64,000 nt of DNA, taken from NCBI GenBank assembly GCA_002328415.1, contig DCXL01000004.1:258166-322165 (forward strand), in the 5' to 3' direction. The number at the start of each line of letters is the position of its first letter. Positions within the stretch are counted from its first letter, which is position 1. Source of the stretch: Micavibrio sp. UBA2137 (GTDB taxonomy: Bacteria; Pseudomonadota; Alphaproteobacteria; Micavibrionales; Micavibrionaceae). Positions 14,603-22,997 of this stretch are shown piece by piece. Both the position numbers and the translations under genes were made by a program. Below the pieces are notes generated by a model. It did not search any database. It was not told the DNA's origin and saw only the letters and a program-made list of their open reading frames with translations.

Positions 14603-16540
14603 GTGCGTATCCCCTCCATTGAAGAAGCTGAGGCCTTTTCAGGTCAAAGACCAAGTATTGATGATTATATTCATGAGATGTGGGAGGTTCTCAGTTTTGA
14701 TCATGAGGATTTATTCTTAGGTGGGGCACGTGACACACTTTTGCCGCATGACCCTAATGAATCTCACTATGTTTATGTTTCTGAAAAGGAAAATCTTGCG
14801 GAGGTGCAAGATTATTACGCACAAGTTCGCGCCACCGTCATTGATAAAATTCGCAATGGCGAAATTGAGGGGTACGCAGAAGGTGATGTGCTTGATATAG
14901 AGATTAAACAATTGCCACATGATAAGCCGGGTATTTTGCACATACCCAAGCGCGGTCTAAGCCCTGGAATTGACCGATACTCCAAGGGCACTTTTTATAA
15001 TTGGGATAGCGCCTTTATGATCCGCGGGTTGGTTCAGGATGGCATGGTCGACCTTGCAAAAGACATGGTCGATAACCTGCTTTATGAGATTGAACATTAT
15101 GACGGACCGCTCAATGCGAACAGTACTTTTTGCCTCAGTAAAGATGCTCAAGGCAATTTAAGAAAGCCACGTGCGCAACTTCCTCTTGTTGCTTCAAAAG
15201 TTCTCAATGTTATTTGTAATTGGAGCAAGTTAAAAAGTGAAGGTGGGGAGAGTAAGCTTGAATGGCTTAAGAGAGCAACTGCGCTCTGTGAAAAACACCA
15301 CGAACATTGGATGACTGGCGCACATTACGACGGGGCAACAGGACTTTCAAAATTTGACACGAACCATGATTTACCTGGCGTGGAGGTGATTTATGCAGAA
15401 CCTGACCATTATCGCCATGCCTATGACACGCTGTATGACATGTATGAGCGCAATAAAAATAACAAAACACCTATCGCAGACAGACCCTATCAGGAACGCA
15501 AGGACGCTTATTATGTTGAAAATTTCCTCGCACTTGATGAACAGGGTACGCCCGTTGCATTCAGCCAGAACGCTGAAACAGGAGAGGTGAGAGGGCTGAC
15601 AGCGGCTTTTTTTAGAGGCGATTGGGCTATGCGTGAGAGCGGGTTTGATCCATCCCGCCGCTTTGGCTTTATGAATGTTGATATCATTAATCACATTCCT
15701 GTTTGTTTAAATGCCTTCCGCAAAAATATGGAAGACAGTTTATCAGAATTGCATAAAATACTAGCAACGGAGGAGCCTGATAACCCGCAATGGCACGAGG
15801 GGGCTTCTCGATGGGCGGCTATGGCGCAAAAAACAAAAGACGCAATGCAAGAGCATCTTTGGGACGATGGAGCCCCACAGTACAATGACGACGATCCCAA
15901 AAATGAAGCCGACCCAATGCCCCCAACATTTCGTGACCTCAATATAAATCCACTGGCTGAGAAGTATAAGATAGGAAAATTTCGTCGCTACAATTTTGTG
16001 AGTACGAGCGCTGCTCCCCTTTGGACAGGAATTGCAACAGAGGCGCAAGCTGCGCAAATCATAGAGAATGTCCTACCACTTTTAGAGAGGGAGTATGGGG
16101 TTAGAACAAGTACGCGTCATTCAGGATGTCAGTGGGATTACGAGATTACCTTCTCTCCAAATGAAGTAATGATGGCAGAGGGTGCGGAAAAGAGCGGCTA
16201 TTATCATACGGCTTTGCGTTTAAGGAAAAAGCGAATTCACGCAATCGAAAAGGAATATAAACGCACGGGCTTTATTTGGGAAAAAATGGAGGTTTTGAAC
16301 GGCACGAACCAGACAGGTCAGTATATTGGAGAAGGCGTAGGTTATGCTACCAATGATCGTGGATTTGGCTGGACAATTGCCGAGTATATCGACGCCCAGC
16401 ATGCAATTTTACGCCTTGAAAAGAAGATAGCAGGTGAAGACCCGAATGAACCAAACATCGTAACAAGTTATCTGGTGATATCTGAAGGCACGGCAATACC
16501 ACCCAAAGACGCGCATCTTGCACATTTGGATAAGCTGTAA
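14603..16540 (+). CDS. Trehalase-like glycoside hydrolase (GH37 family)
   Basis: The 645-residue protein has no signal peptide and should be cytoplasmic. Trehalase-family landmarks in order: PGIDRYSKGTFYNWDS near residue 120-135 (matches the PGGRF-WDSY signature), LNANSTFCLS near 172 (substrate loop), a RESGFDPSRRF stretch near 350, and a GCQWDYEITFSP segment near 510 (matches the QWD signature). GH37 enzymes split trehalose into two glucose units. The signature residues diverge from classic trehalases, so another alpha-glucoside is possible. The start is GTG with a weak ribosome binding site. The gene stands alone; the divergent DUF2946 gene lies 176 bases upstream. Confidence 0.65.
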   Translation: MRIPSIEEAEAFSGQRPSIDDYIHEMWEVLSFDHEDLFLGGARDTLLPHDPNESHYVYVSEKENLAEVQDYYAQVRATVIDKIRNGEIEGYAEGDVLDIEIKQLPHDKPGILHIPKRGLSPGIDRYSKGTFYNWDSAFMIRGLVQDGMVDLAKDMVDNLLYEIEHYDGPLNANSTFCLSKDAQGNLRKPRAQLPLVASKVLNVICNWSKLKSEGGESKLEWLKRATALCEKHHEHWMTGAHYDGATGLSKFDTNHDLPGVEVIYAEPDHYRHAYDTLYDMYERNKNNKTPIADRPYQERKDAYYVENFLALDEQGTPVAFSQNAETGEVRGLTAAFFRGDWAMRESGFDPSRRFGFMNVDIINHIPVCLNAFRKNMEDSLSELHKILATEEPDNPQWHEGASRWAAMAQKTKDAMQEHLWDDGAPQYNDDDPKNEADPMPPTFRDLNINPLAEKYKIGKFRRYNFVSTSAAPLWTGIATEAQAAQIIENVLPLLEREYGVRTSTRHSGCQWDYEITFSPNEVMMAEGAEKSGYYHTALRLRKKRIHAIEKEYKRTGFIWEKMEVLNGTNQTGQYIGEGVGYATNDRGFGWTIAEYIDAQHAILRLEKKIAGEDPNEPNIVTSYLVISEGTAIPPKDAHLAHLDKL

Positions 16541-16565
16541 AATTTTTTGGAAAAGAAGAAAAAAA

Positions 16566-16641
<76 letters not shown>

Positions 16642-16781
16642 ACACTAGATGCGTTTTTAATAAGGTTGGCTTGATTTGTCTAGTCTAAAAACGAAAAATT
16701 TATGGTTTTTTGTGTTTCTAGGAACAATGGACGTATTTTACCCGTTAACAATGGGAGTTAAATGTGAATAAGGGATGAAAA

Positions 16782-17294
16782 ATGAATTGGCTTACCATAG
16801 AACTTAGCGAAATAAATGGAATAATTTTTTCTGCTGCACTTATCTATATTATTTTACTTGTATTAGTGAAAATAAGCGGTTTAAGAAGCTTTGCAAAAAT
16901 GTCGGCATTTGATTTTGCGGTCACAATCGCTGTGGGTTCAATAATTGCCGATACAGTTGTCACTAAGAGTACAACTGTTGCAGAGGGCACGCTTGGGATA
17001 GCAATGCTTTTCTTGTTACAAACCTGTTTTGCTATTTGGCGTAGATATAGAGAAAATACGCATTTAGAAAACAAGCCGCTTTTATTGATGGATGGTAACA
17101 AAATTCTCAATGAGAATATGAGATCTGCAAATATTACTGAAGCTGACCTGATGGCCAAGTTACGCGAAGCTAATGTTATAGAGTTGTCGGAAGTTAAAGC
17201 CGTAGTGCTGGAAGCGACTGGTGATGTATCCGTACTTCATTCGAAAGACGACAAAAAGTTAGCCGATTGTTTGTTGAAACAAGTTAGAAGATAG
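16782..17294 (+). CDS. DUF421 (YetF-like) membrane protein
   Basis: The 170-residue protein has two or three N-terminal membrane helices (about 12-32, 45-62 and 66-86). The DUF421 hallmark follows: KxSGLRSFAKMSAFDFAVTIA around residues 29-50, with GSIIADTV just after. A cytoplasmic domain follows with LMDGNKIL near 103 and ITEADLMAKLRE near 116. The family is widespread; YetF-type proteins are linked to spore or envelope functions in firmicutes and have no settled role in alphaproteobacteria. The gene sits between tRNA-Asn and tRNA-Cys, both on the opposite strand. Confidence 0.85.
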   Translation: MNWLTIELSEINGIIFSAALIYIILLVLVKISGLRSFAKMSAFDFAVTIAVGSIIADTVVTKSTTVAEGTLGIAMLFLLQTCFAIWRRYRENTHLENKPLLLMDGNKILNENMRSANITEADLMAKLREANVIELSEVKAVVLEATGDVSVLHSKDDKKLADCLLKQVRR

Positions 17295-17299
17295 TTAAT

Positions 17300-17326
17300 T
17301 GGAGGCCCACGTCGGAATCGACCACA
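17300..17326 (-). pseudogene. Degraded 3' end of a tRNA, resembling tRNA-Cys
   Basis: On the plus strand TGGAGGC at 17300-17306 and CGGAATCGA at 17313-17321 repeat the order seen at the 3' end of the intact tRNA-Cys (TGGAGGC at 17401 and CGGAATCGA at 17413). About 20 of 25 bases match. The T-stem no longer pairs well and no anticodon arm follows, so this is a remnant. It lies 75 bases downstream of the intact tRNA on the minus strand. Confidence 0.6.
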
Positions 17327-17400
17327 GCTTTTGCTTTGCAAAAGCGTGATTATTTAAATGGTTCGTATTTCGGCTGGTTTGTATTTTGCAAAAAGAGTAA

Positions 17401-17474
17401 TGGAGGCACGGGCCGGAATCGAACCGGCGTACAAGGATTTGCAGTCCTCTGCATAGCCATTCTGCCACCGCGCC
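17401..17474 (-). tRNA. tRNA-Cys (GCA)
   Basis: On the minus strand acceptor GGCGCGG leads into the D arm. The anticodon loop CTGCAAA gives GCA, the T loop is TTCGATT, and CCA is encoded (TGG at 17401-17403 on the plus strand). The length is 74 bases. Confidence 0.95.
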
Positions 17475-17670
17475 TTGGAAACATTGCAGAAAGATAGTTG
17501 TTACCATTGTTAATCTGAATAATCAATTGGCTTTTTAAGATCTGATTTGCAAAATAACTGGTTTTTACCACGGCGTGCTTTAAATCTTTCAAAGTTTATG
17601 CTTTTACGGTAAAAAGAATATGCAGTTCTTGCATCGTTTAAGCATTGAAATAAAGGATTACAAAGCAATC

Positions 17671-18336
17671 ATGTCACATGATAATACAGCATTACGCGAT
17701 CACATGGTCTGGTCACAAATTGAGCCAGACGGCGTTCAAGATAGTAAAGTTTTAGAGGCGTTTCGCAAAGTTCCTCGTGAAGCTTTCTTACTGCCTGAAA
17801 AATCTTTTAAGGCATATCTGGATGAAGATGTGCGCACGGAGAATAACCGTACTTTGCTAGCCCCATCATTACATGCGCGTATGTTGCAGGCTTTGGATAT
17901 TACCAATAATGATATTGCCCTTGTGATTGGGGATGCCAATGGATATGGCTGTTGCGTAGCGTCTGAGCTTGCCAGTACTGTTGTTCAGTTGGATGCCTCT
18001 CAGAACGTGATTGCACGTTCAGAAGAGCATTTTAACAATATGCATGTTGTAAATGTCGTCAGCACGCAGGGCGATATGCACGGCGGGTGTACCGAGCATG
18101 CGCCTTATAATGTGATTTACATTAATGGCGCAATTGCGCGAAAGCCTGAAAATATTCTGAAATGCCTTACTGATGGGGGGCGTTGCGTTTGCCTTATCCA
18201 GCCCAAGCCACGTGTGTCTGGTCAGGTTGTCCTGTTTGAAAAAGTGGATGAGAATAATTTTTCTGAAACACCTTTGTTTAATGCGCAAGCCCCTTATTTG
18301 GAGGGATTTGCCCCAGTTGAGGAGTTTTCTCTTTGA
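17671..18336 (+). CDS. Protein-L-isoaspartate O-methyltransferase family protein
   Basis: I chose the ATG at 17671 because MSHDNTALRDHMVWSQIEPDGV aligns with the usual family start; an in-frame ATG at 17620 would add 17 residues with no better ribosome site. The product is 221 residues. Family features: VPREAF near residue 37, YLDEDV near 50, and an S-adenosylmethionine fold. The binding-loop motif is degenerate (VIGDANGYG instead of EIGTGSGY), as in other alphaproteobacterial members next to tolC. Methylation of damaged isoaspartate may therefore be weak or lost. The stop overlaps the TTG start of the TolC gene, so the two are translationally coupled. Confidence 0.82.
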   Translation: MSHDNTALRDHMVWSQIEPDGVQDSKVLEAFRKVPREAFLLPEKSFKAYLDEDVRTENNRTLLAPSLHARMLQALDITNNDIALVIGDANGYGCCVASELASTVVQLDASQNVIARSEEHFNNMHVVNVVSTQGDMHGGCTEHAPYNVIYINGAIARKPENILKCLTDGGRCVCLIQPKPRVSGQVVLFEKVDENNFSETPLFNAQAPYLEGFAPVEEFSL

Positions 18337-19730
18337 AGGTTATGGCCCTCAAATATTTGATACTGATTGCCTGCCTGACATTTTTTGTGCCTCTTAAGGC
18401 AGGCGCATCTGATAATGGGTTTTCACTAAAGGAGGCTTTACAACTTGCTTTAGAAAACAATGCAACTTTGGCGGCCGCGCGTCAGAATTATTATGGCGTT
18501 GCTGAAAATCTTGCGCAGGCTGTCTCGGGCTTTCGTCCAGATGTGAGTATTAATGGCGATATAACAAACATCCAGAGTCAGCCTGAGGGGAACTCCTTTA
18601 TCACACAAGAGGGGGGTAATTTGTCCCGCGGGGCAAGTATTGATGTTGTTCAGCCTGTTTTTCGTGGCGGGTCAACCTCGGCAGAGGTGCGCGCTGCACG
18701 TAATGCCATCACGGCGCAGCACTGGCTTTTAAAAGAGACCTATCAAGATGTATTGGGCAATGTTGCGCGGGCCTATTGGGATATGTCCCTTCAGGCCGAT
18801 ACGCTTGCGCTTAATGTGTCTAACAGAGAGTTGCTGCAGAAACAATTAGAGGAAAATCAGGCACGGTTTGAGGCAGGTGAGCTGACGCGTACAGATGTTT
18901 CGCAAGCCAAATCAAGGTTGGCGGCGGCAACAGCCTCTGTTGCATCTAGCCAGAGTGCTTTAAATAATGCAAAGGCAAAGCTAGCGGAGTTGATCCGCGT
19001 GCCTGTAGAAACTGTTGATTTTGAGACTTTTGACAAGCTTGAAGGTTTTCCTGAGACCGTAACGCAAGCGCTTGAGCTTGCTGATAAACAAAATCCGTCC
19101 TCTGTGGCCGCACGTTTTCTACATAACGCCTCCGTTGATGGTGTCAATAACGTGATTGGTGAATTGTTGCCGCAAATTAATCTTGTGGCTCAGGCGCAGG
19201 AGACCAAGGATCCTTATCCTGGTTTTTTGGATAGCGAGAGAACAGAAACAATTCAATTAAACGCAACAATTCCTCTTTATCAATCAGGTGCAACACGATC
19301 GCGCGCTCGTCAGGCTAAATATGCAGTGGCTGAGAATAAAGCTACTCTTATTGAAACCGAGGAGGAGGTGCGCACTAAGGCTATCCAATCGTGGGAGGCT
19401 TACAAGTCCGCAGAATTTGAGATAGAGGCCTTTGAGGAGCAGATTGAAGCGGCCACCGTAGCGCTTGAAGGTGCAGGCGAGGAAGTGCGCTATGGCCTTC
19501 GTGCTGCCATTGATGAGCTGGATGCCCAGCAAGAGTTACTTGATGCGCGTGTGTCGCTTGTACGCTCTCGTTTTAACCGTGCGAATGCCGCCGTAGATGT
19601 GATGCAGGTCACTGGCCAGTTTTTGCCTGCCCAACTGGGCTTAGATATGTCAACACTTCCGCAAAACCAGGAGGTTATGGACAAAATCGGTGGTAATTGG
19701 TTTGGTTTAGATGTGGATTACACGAAATAG
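18333..19730 (+). CDS. tolC: TolC family outer-membrane efflux channel
   Basis: The TTG at 18333 overlaps the previous stop (TTGA) and lies eight bases after GAGGAG, so I prefer it to the ATG at 18342. The product is 465 residues, with a signal peptide ending near AGA|S (residue 25). Two repeats of long coiled coil follow, typical of the outer-membrane efflux fold: NNATLAAARQNYYG near residue 38, and AKSRLAAATASVASSQSALNNAKAKLAEL near 190-218 with its counterpart near 380. TolC forms the trimeric exit duct for type I secretion and RND pumps. No inner-membrane pump or adaptor gene lies beside it. The PCMT-tolC pairing with popZ downstream is common in alphaproteobacteria. Confidence 0.9.
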   Translation: MKVMALKYLILIACLTFFVPLKAGASDNGFSLKEALQLALENNATLAAARQNYYGVAENLAQAVSGFRPDVSINGDITNIQSQPEGNSFITQEGGNLSRGASIDVVQPVFRGGSTSAEVRAARNAITAQHWLLKETYQDVLGNVARAYWDMSLQADTLALNVSNRELLQKQLEENQARFEAGELTRTDVSQAKSRLAAATASVASSQSALNNAKAKLAELIRVPVETVDFETFDKLEGFPETVTQALELADKQNPSSVAARFLHNASVDGVNNVIGELLPQINLVAQAQETKDPYPGFLDSERTETIQLNATIPLYQSGATRSRARQAKYAVAENKATLIETEEEVRTKAIQSWEAYKSAEFEIEAFEEQIEAATVALEGAGEEVRYGLRAAIDELDAQQELLDARVSLVRSRFNRANAAVDVMQVTGQFLPAQLGLDMSTLPQNQEVMDKIGGNWFGLDVDYTK

Positions 19731-19744
19731 TGTCTTTGCGCACT

Positions 19745-19773
19745 TTGACATGGAAGCCACAAAAAGTGATACT
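19745..19773 (+). promoter_or_regulatory. Probable sigma-70 promoter of popZ
   Basis: TTGACA (19745-19750) and GATACT (19768-19773) are separated by 17 bases. Transcription would start near 19780, about 26 bases before the popZ start. The site begins 15 bases after the tolC stop. Confidence 0.55.
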
Positions 19774-19805
19774 CGGGTATTAAACCAAGAATTTTTTGTT
19801 ACGGG

Positions 19806-20435
19806 ATGACTATGGCCGCGCAGGAAGAAGACCCATCAATCGAAGAGATTTTGGCATCTATTAGACAGATTATTTCAGATGATGAAGAGGAGGCTACGCC
19901 TGCTCAAAAAGCACCTGAAGCCCCCAAGAAGGCTGAAAAGAAATCTGAGCCAGTTGTCGCGCCTGAGCCAGAGGAAGATATTCTTGATCTCAATGATATG
20001 GTTGATGTTGATGATGAGGAAGATGATTTTGTCATTGGCGCAGATGATATTGATGACGAGGAAGATGCATTTCCAGAACCAAATTTTGATGTTGACGACG
20101 ATGAGGCAGAGGATGTTCATGCGGCAACAGAAGATGATATTGATTTAGAGCTTATGGATCATATCGTTGCAGATGAAGAGGATTTTGATGTGAGTGAAGA
20201 TAATTCAGAAATTATCTCGGACCGTGCTGCCGAGGAGGCCGTGGGTGCGTTAAGCAAACTAGCCCAAAATGTTGCGTTGAGTAATCGCAGTGCTGATGTA
20301 ACCTTGGAGGACATTGTGAAGGAGCTTGTGCGTCCTATGTTGCGTCAATGGATTAACGAAAACATGTCCGATATTGTTGAGGCACTGGTCGAAAAAGAAC
20401 TTGAAAAGCTCGTCCGTCAGGCACGAAATAAATAA
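19806..20435 (+). CDS. popZ: PopZ-like polar organising protein (DUF2497)
   Basis: The 209-residue protein has the three-part PopZ layout. An N-terminal helix (DPSIEEILASIRQIISDDE, about residues 9-27) recruits client proteins. A very acidic disordered middle (about 30-150, rich in Asp and Glu) follows, and a C-terminal helical region (TLEDIVKELVRPMLRQWI and beyond, about 167-205) drives oligomerisation. PopZ forms a polar microdomain that anchors chromosome centromeres in alphaproteobacteria. An ATG at 19812 is an alternative start. A bidirectional terminator follows. Confidence 0.9.
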   Translation: MTMAAQEEDPSIEEILASIRQIISDDEEEATPAQKAPEAPKKAEKKSEPVVAPEPEEDILDLNDMVDVDDEEDDFVIGADDIDDEEDAFPEPNFDVDDDEAEDVHAATEDDIDLELMDHIVADEEDFDVSEDNSEIISDRAAEEAVGALSKLAQNVALSNRSADVTLEDIVKELVRPMLRQWINENMSDIVEALVEKELEKLVRQARNK

Positions 20436-20460
20436 ACAGATTTTTTTCTTCTGCGTACAA

Positions 20461-20490
20461 AAAACCCGCCACAAGGCGGGTTTTGTTTTA
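20461..20490. terminator. Bidirectional rho-independent terminator between popZ and rpmE
   Basis: AAAACCCGCC (20461-20470) pairs with GGCGGGTTTT (20475-20484) around ACAA. A U-rich tail follows on the plus strand, and the A-run before the stem serves the minus strand. This is a strong ten-pair stem. Confidence 0.92.
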
Positions 20491-20505
20491 TCACTTGAGT
20501 TGTGA

Positions 20506-20751
20506 TTAAGCTTCTTTTTTCTCTGCCTTTTCTGAAGACAAGAATGAACCGAAACGCTTTTCGAATTTTGACAATTGTCCTTTTTCGATAACGCGTCCTG
20601 TACCACCTTGCCATGCAGGGTGTGTCAATGGGTCAACGTCAAGACGCAACTCATCGCCTTCTTTGCCCCATGTAGAGCGTGTTTCGTATGTTGTACCATC
20701 TGTCATCACAACTTTGATTGTGTGGTAATCTGGATGTGTTTCAGCTTTCAT
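20506..20751 (-). CDS. rpmE: 50S ribosomal protein L31
   Basis: The ATG at 20751 has AGGAG ten bases upstream; an upstream in-frame extension (to 20787) has no support. The product is 81 residues. It has the L31 landmarks HPDYHTIKVVMTDG near the start, then STWGKEG, and DPLTHPAWQGG near residue 44. It lacks the CxxC zinc pair of the zinc-type L31, so it is the cysteine-free form usual in alphaproteobacteria. A charged C-terminal tail (SSEKAEKKEA) follows. The gene ends at the terminator shared with popZ. Confidence 0.95.
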   Translation of the reverse strand: MKAETHPDYHTIKVVMTDGTTYETRSTWGKEGDELRLDVDPLTHPAWQGGTGRVIEKGQLSKFEKRFGSFLSSEKAEKKEA

Positions 20752-20871
20752 CTGTTCTCTCCTAAAGATCAATCTCGCGCAAAGCACGTGTAAATTCAGG
20801 CCGTTTTATAGCTTGCCCATTTCACAAAAGCAAGGAAAAGCATGCAAAATATTCAAGTTTTTTGAATGCAA

Positions 20872-21933
20872 CTAGCCTGCCAATGATTTTCCAGCGGATT
20901 TAAGGTCTGCAAAGGCCTGATCAAGGCGTGCAACCATACCTTTTTCACCTTCACGCAACCATTTACGTGGGTCATAGGCCTTCTTGTATGGTTCGCCAGT
21001 ATCTGGGTCAATTTGATGCTTGAAAGCGCGCCCATTAGCCTCCACATATTTGCCAACATGCTCAGCAAAGGCATATTGCGTGTCCGTATCAATATTCATT
21101 TTGAAGACACCATATTGAAGAGCTTCGTCGATCTTGGCCTGCTCAGAACCAGACCCACCGTGGAACACAAGGTCAAGCGGGTTGTTACCTGTCTTGCATG
21201 TCTTTTGGACCAGTTCCTGTGCCTTTTTCAAAATTTCAGGGCGCAACTGAACATTTCCAGGCTTGTAAACGCCATGCACGTTTCCAAAAGAGGCTGCCAG
21301 TGAGAAATGGCCAATTTTTGAAAGCTCTTCATAAGCGCGGAGACATTCATCTGGTTGTGTGTAGAGCTTGTCATTATCAATCTCGTCCGAGCCAACGCCG
21401 TCTTCCTCGCCACCTGTGACGCCAAGCTCAATCTCAATGCTCATTTCAAGACGCGCTGCACGTTTTAAAACGCGTGCACTTTCACTGAGGTTAAAGTCAA
21501 TGTCTTCTTCGGATAAATCGAGCATATGAGAGGAGAAGAGAGGGTAGCCCAATTCCTCATAATGACGTTCACCATAATCAATGAGTGATTCGACCCAAGG
21601 AATAAGGGCCTTATTGGCGTGGTCAGTATGAAGGGCAACACAAATGCCGTAATGTTCGGCCAGCAAATGTACGTGACGTGCGGCTGAAATAGCGCCTAAA
21701 ACCTTTCCATCATAGGAATCAGGAAAGCCTTTTCCTGCAAAAAATTCAGCCCCGCCGTTGGAGAGTTGAATAATCACATCGGATTTGTTTTTAGCGGCGG
21801 CCTCCATCACGGCATTGATAGAATTTGTACCAACAACATTAATTGCGGGCAGGGCGTATTTGCCCTCTTTTGCGGCCTGAATAAGTGTTTTGTAATCCTC
21901 GCCGTAAACGACACCTGGAAGTAGGTCAGACAT
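20872..21933 (-). CDS. fba: Class II fructose-bisphosphate aldolase
   Basis: The 353-residue protein has the class II zinc aldolase features: LPAINVVGTNS near residue 29 and HTDHANK near 107 (a zinc histidine and the catalytic Asp). An EIELG stretch follows, then a FGNVHGVY zinc ligand and an LVFHGGSGS phosphate loop. It splits fructose-1,6-bisphosphate to glyceraldehyde-3-phosphate and dihydroxyacetone phosphate, in glycolysis and gluconeogenesis. It lies 20 bases after gap, as the last gene of a tkt-gap-fba operon. The length matches the 350-360 residue subgroup. Confidence 0.95.
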   Translation of the reverse strand: MSDLLPGVVYGEDYKTLIQAAKEGKYALPAINVVGTNSINAVMEAAAKNKSDVIIQLSNGGAEFFAGKGFPDSYDGKVLGAISAARHVHLLAEHYGICVALHTDHANKALIPWVESLIDYGERHYEELGYPLFSSHMLDLSEEDIDFNLSESARVLKRAARLEMSIEIELGVTGGEEDGVGSDEIDNDKLYTQPDECLRAYEELSKIGHFSLAASFGNVHGVYKPGNVQLRPEILKKAQELVQKTCKTGNNPLDLVFHGGSGSEQAKIDEALQYGVFKMNIDTDTQYAFAEHVGKYVEANGRAFKHQIDPDTGEPYKKAYDPRKWLREGEKGMVARLDQAFADLKSAGKSLAG

Positions 21934-21953
21934 AAATATCCTTTAAGTTAAAA

Positions 21954-22973
21954 TTAGTTGTCGTAGCCAACTGAATGCATTTTCATGGCAGTGTCGAGCA
22001 TACGATTTGAAAAACCCCACTCATTGTCATACCACGTCATGATGCGCACAAGATTGCCATCCATAACCTTTGTTCCTTCAAGAGAGAAAATGGAAGAATG
22101 TGGGTTGTGGTTAAAGTCGGTTGAAACAAGCGGTGTATCGTAACAATCAAGTATACCTTTAAGTTCACCTTTAACGGCCTTTTCGATGGCTTCGTTAACT
22201 TCTTCAGCTGTTGTATCGCGCGCGCTTGTGAATTTCAAATCAACCAGCGACACATTGGGTGTTGGTACACGAATGGCCACACCATCAAGCTTGCCATTCA
22301 AATCAGGGAGTACTTTACCTACGGCCTTGGCCGCGCCTGTTGATGTTGGGATAAGGTTAAGGGCGGCTGCACGTGCACGGTGTAAATCCGAATGCATCGT
22401 ATCAACAATACGCTGATCACCTGTGTAGGAATGAATAGTTGTCATGAAACCCTTTTCAATTCCGATAGCGTTGTGCAGGACATGGGCAACAGGGGCGAGA
22501 CAGTTTGTCGTGCAAGAGGCATTAGAGACAATCTTGTCGCCCGCCTTAATCTTGTCGGAATTTACACCATAAACAACAGTAATGTCCTCGTCCTTTGCAG
22601 GAGCGGAAATAAGAACTTTTTTTGCACCAGCCTCAAGATGCTTGCTCGCATCCTCACGCGCAGTGAAACGCCCGGAACATTCGAACACAATATCAATATT
22701 CATCTTGTCCCATGGCAATTTGGCTGGATCTGGCTCTTTTACGCTTTCAATGCTTTTTCCGTTGACGATAAAAGTATCCTCATCATCACCCTTTACATCA
22801 AAGGGGAAAACACCATGAACAGAATCGTATTTCAAGAGATGCGCATTGGTTTTAACATCAGCCAAATCGTTAATCGCAACAAGCTCGATATCGGTGTTAC
22901 CACTTTCGAACAAGGCACGACACACAAGGCGTCCAATACGTCCAAATCCGTTAATTGCTACTCTTACAGTCAT
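21954..22973 (-). CDS. gap: Glyceraldehyde-3-phosphate dehydrogenase, type I
   Basis: The 339-residue enzyme has the Rossmann motif GFGRIGR (residues 9-15) and the catalytic site SNASCTTNC with Cys154. The substrate contact HSYTGDQR follows, with the C-terminal WYDNEWGFSNRM motif near 315. It oxidises glyceraldehyde-3-phosphate with NAD(P) and phosphate. It lies between tkt and fba. The phosphoglycerate kinase gene often found next to it in alphaproteobacteria is absent here. Confidence 0.97.
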   Translation of the reverse strand: MTVRVAINGFGRIGRLVCRALFESGNTDIELVAINDLADVKTNAHLLKYDSVHGVFPFDVKGDDEDTFIVNGKSIESVKEPDPAKLPWDKMNIDIVFECSGRFTAREDASKHLEAGAKKVLISAPAKDEDITVVYGVNSDKIKAGDKIVSNASCTTNCLAPVAHVLHNAIGIEKGFMTTIHSYTGDQRIVDTMHSDLHRARAAALNLIPTSTGAAKAVGKVLPDLNGKLDGVAIRVPTPNVSLVDLKFTSARDTTAEEVNEAIEKAVKGELKGILDCYDTPLVSTDFNHNPHSSIFSLEGTKVMDGNLVRIMTWYDNEWGFSNRMLDTAMKMHSVGYDN

Positions 22974-22997
22974 GAAATTATCCTTTTAACTAAGTTA

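Noticed and set aside
17327..17345. Rho-independent terminator after the DUF421 gene
   Set aside because: The inverted repeat GCTTTTGC-GCAAAAGC is perfect but no U-run follows on either strand.
20848..20866. Terminator of the fba operon
   Set aside because: The ATTCAA/TTGAAT stem is short and AT-only, too weak to call.
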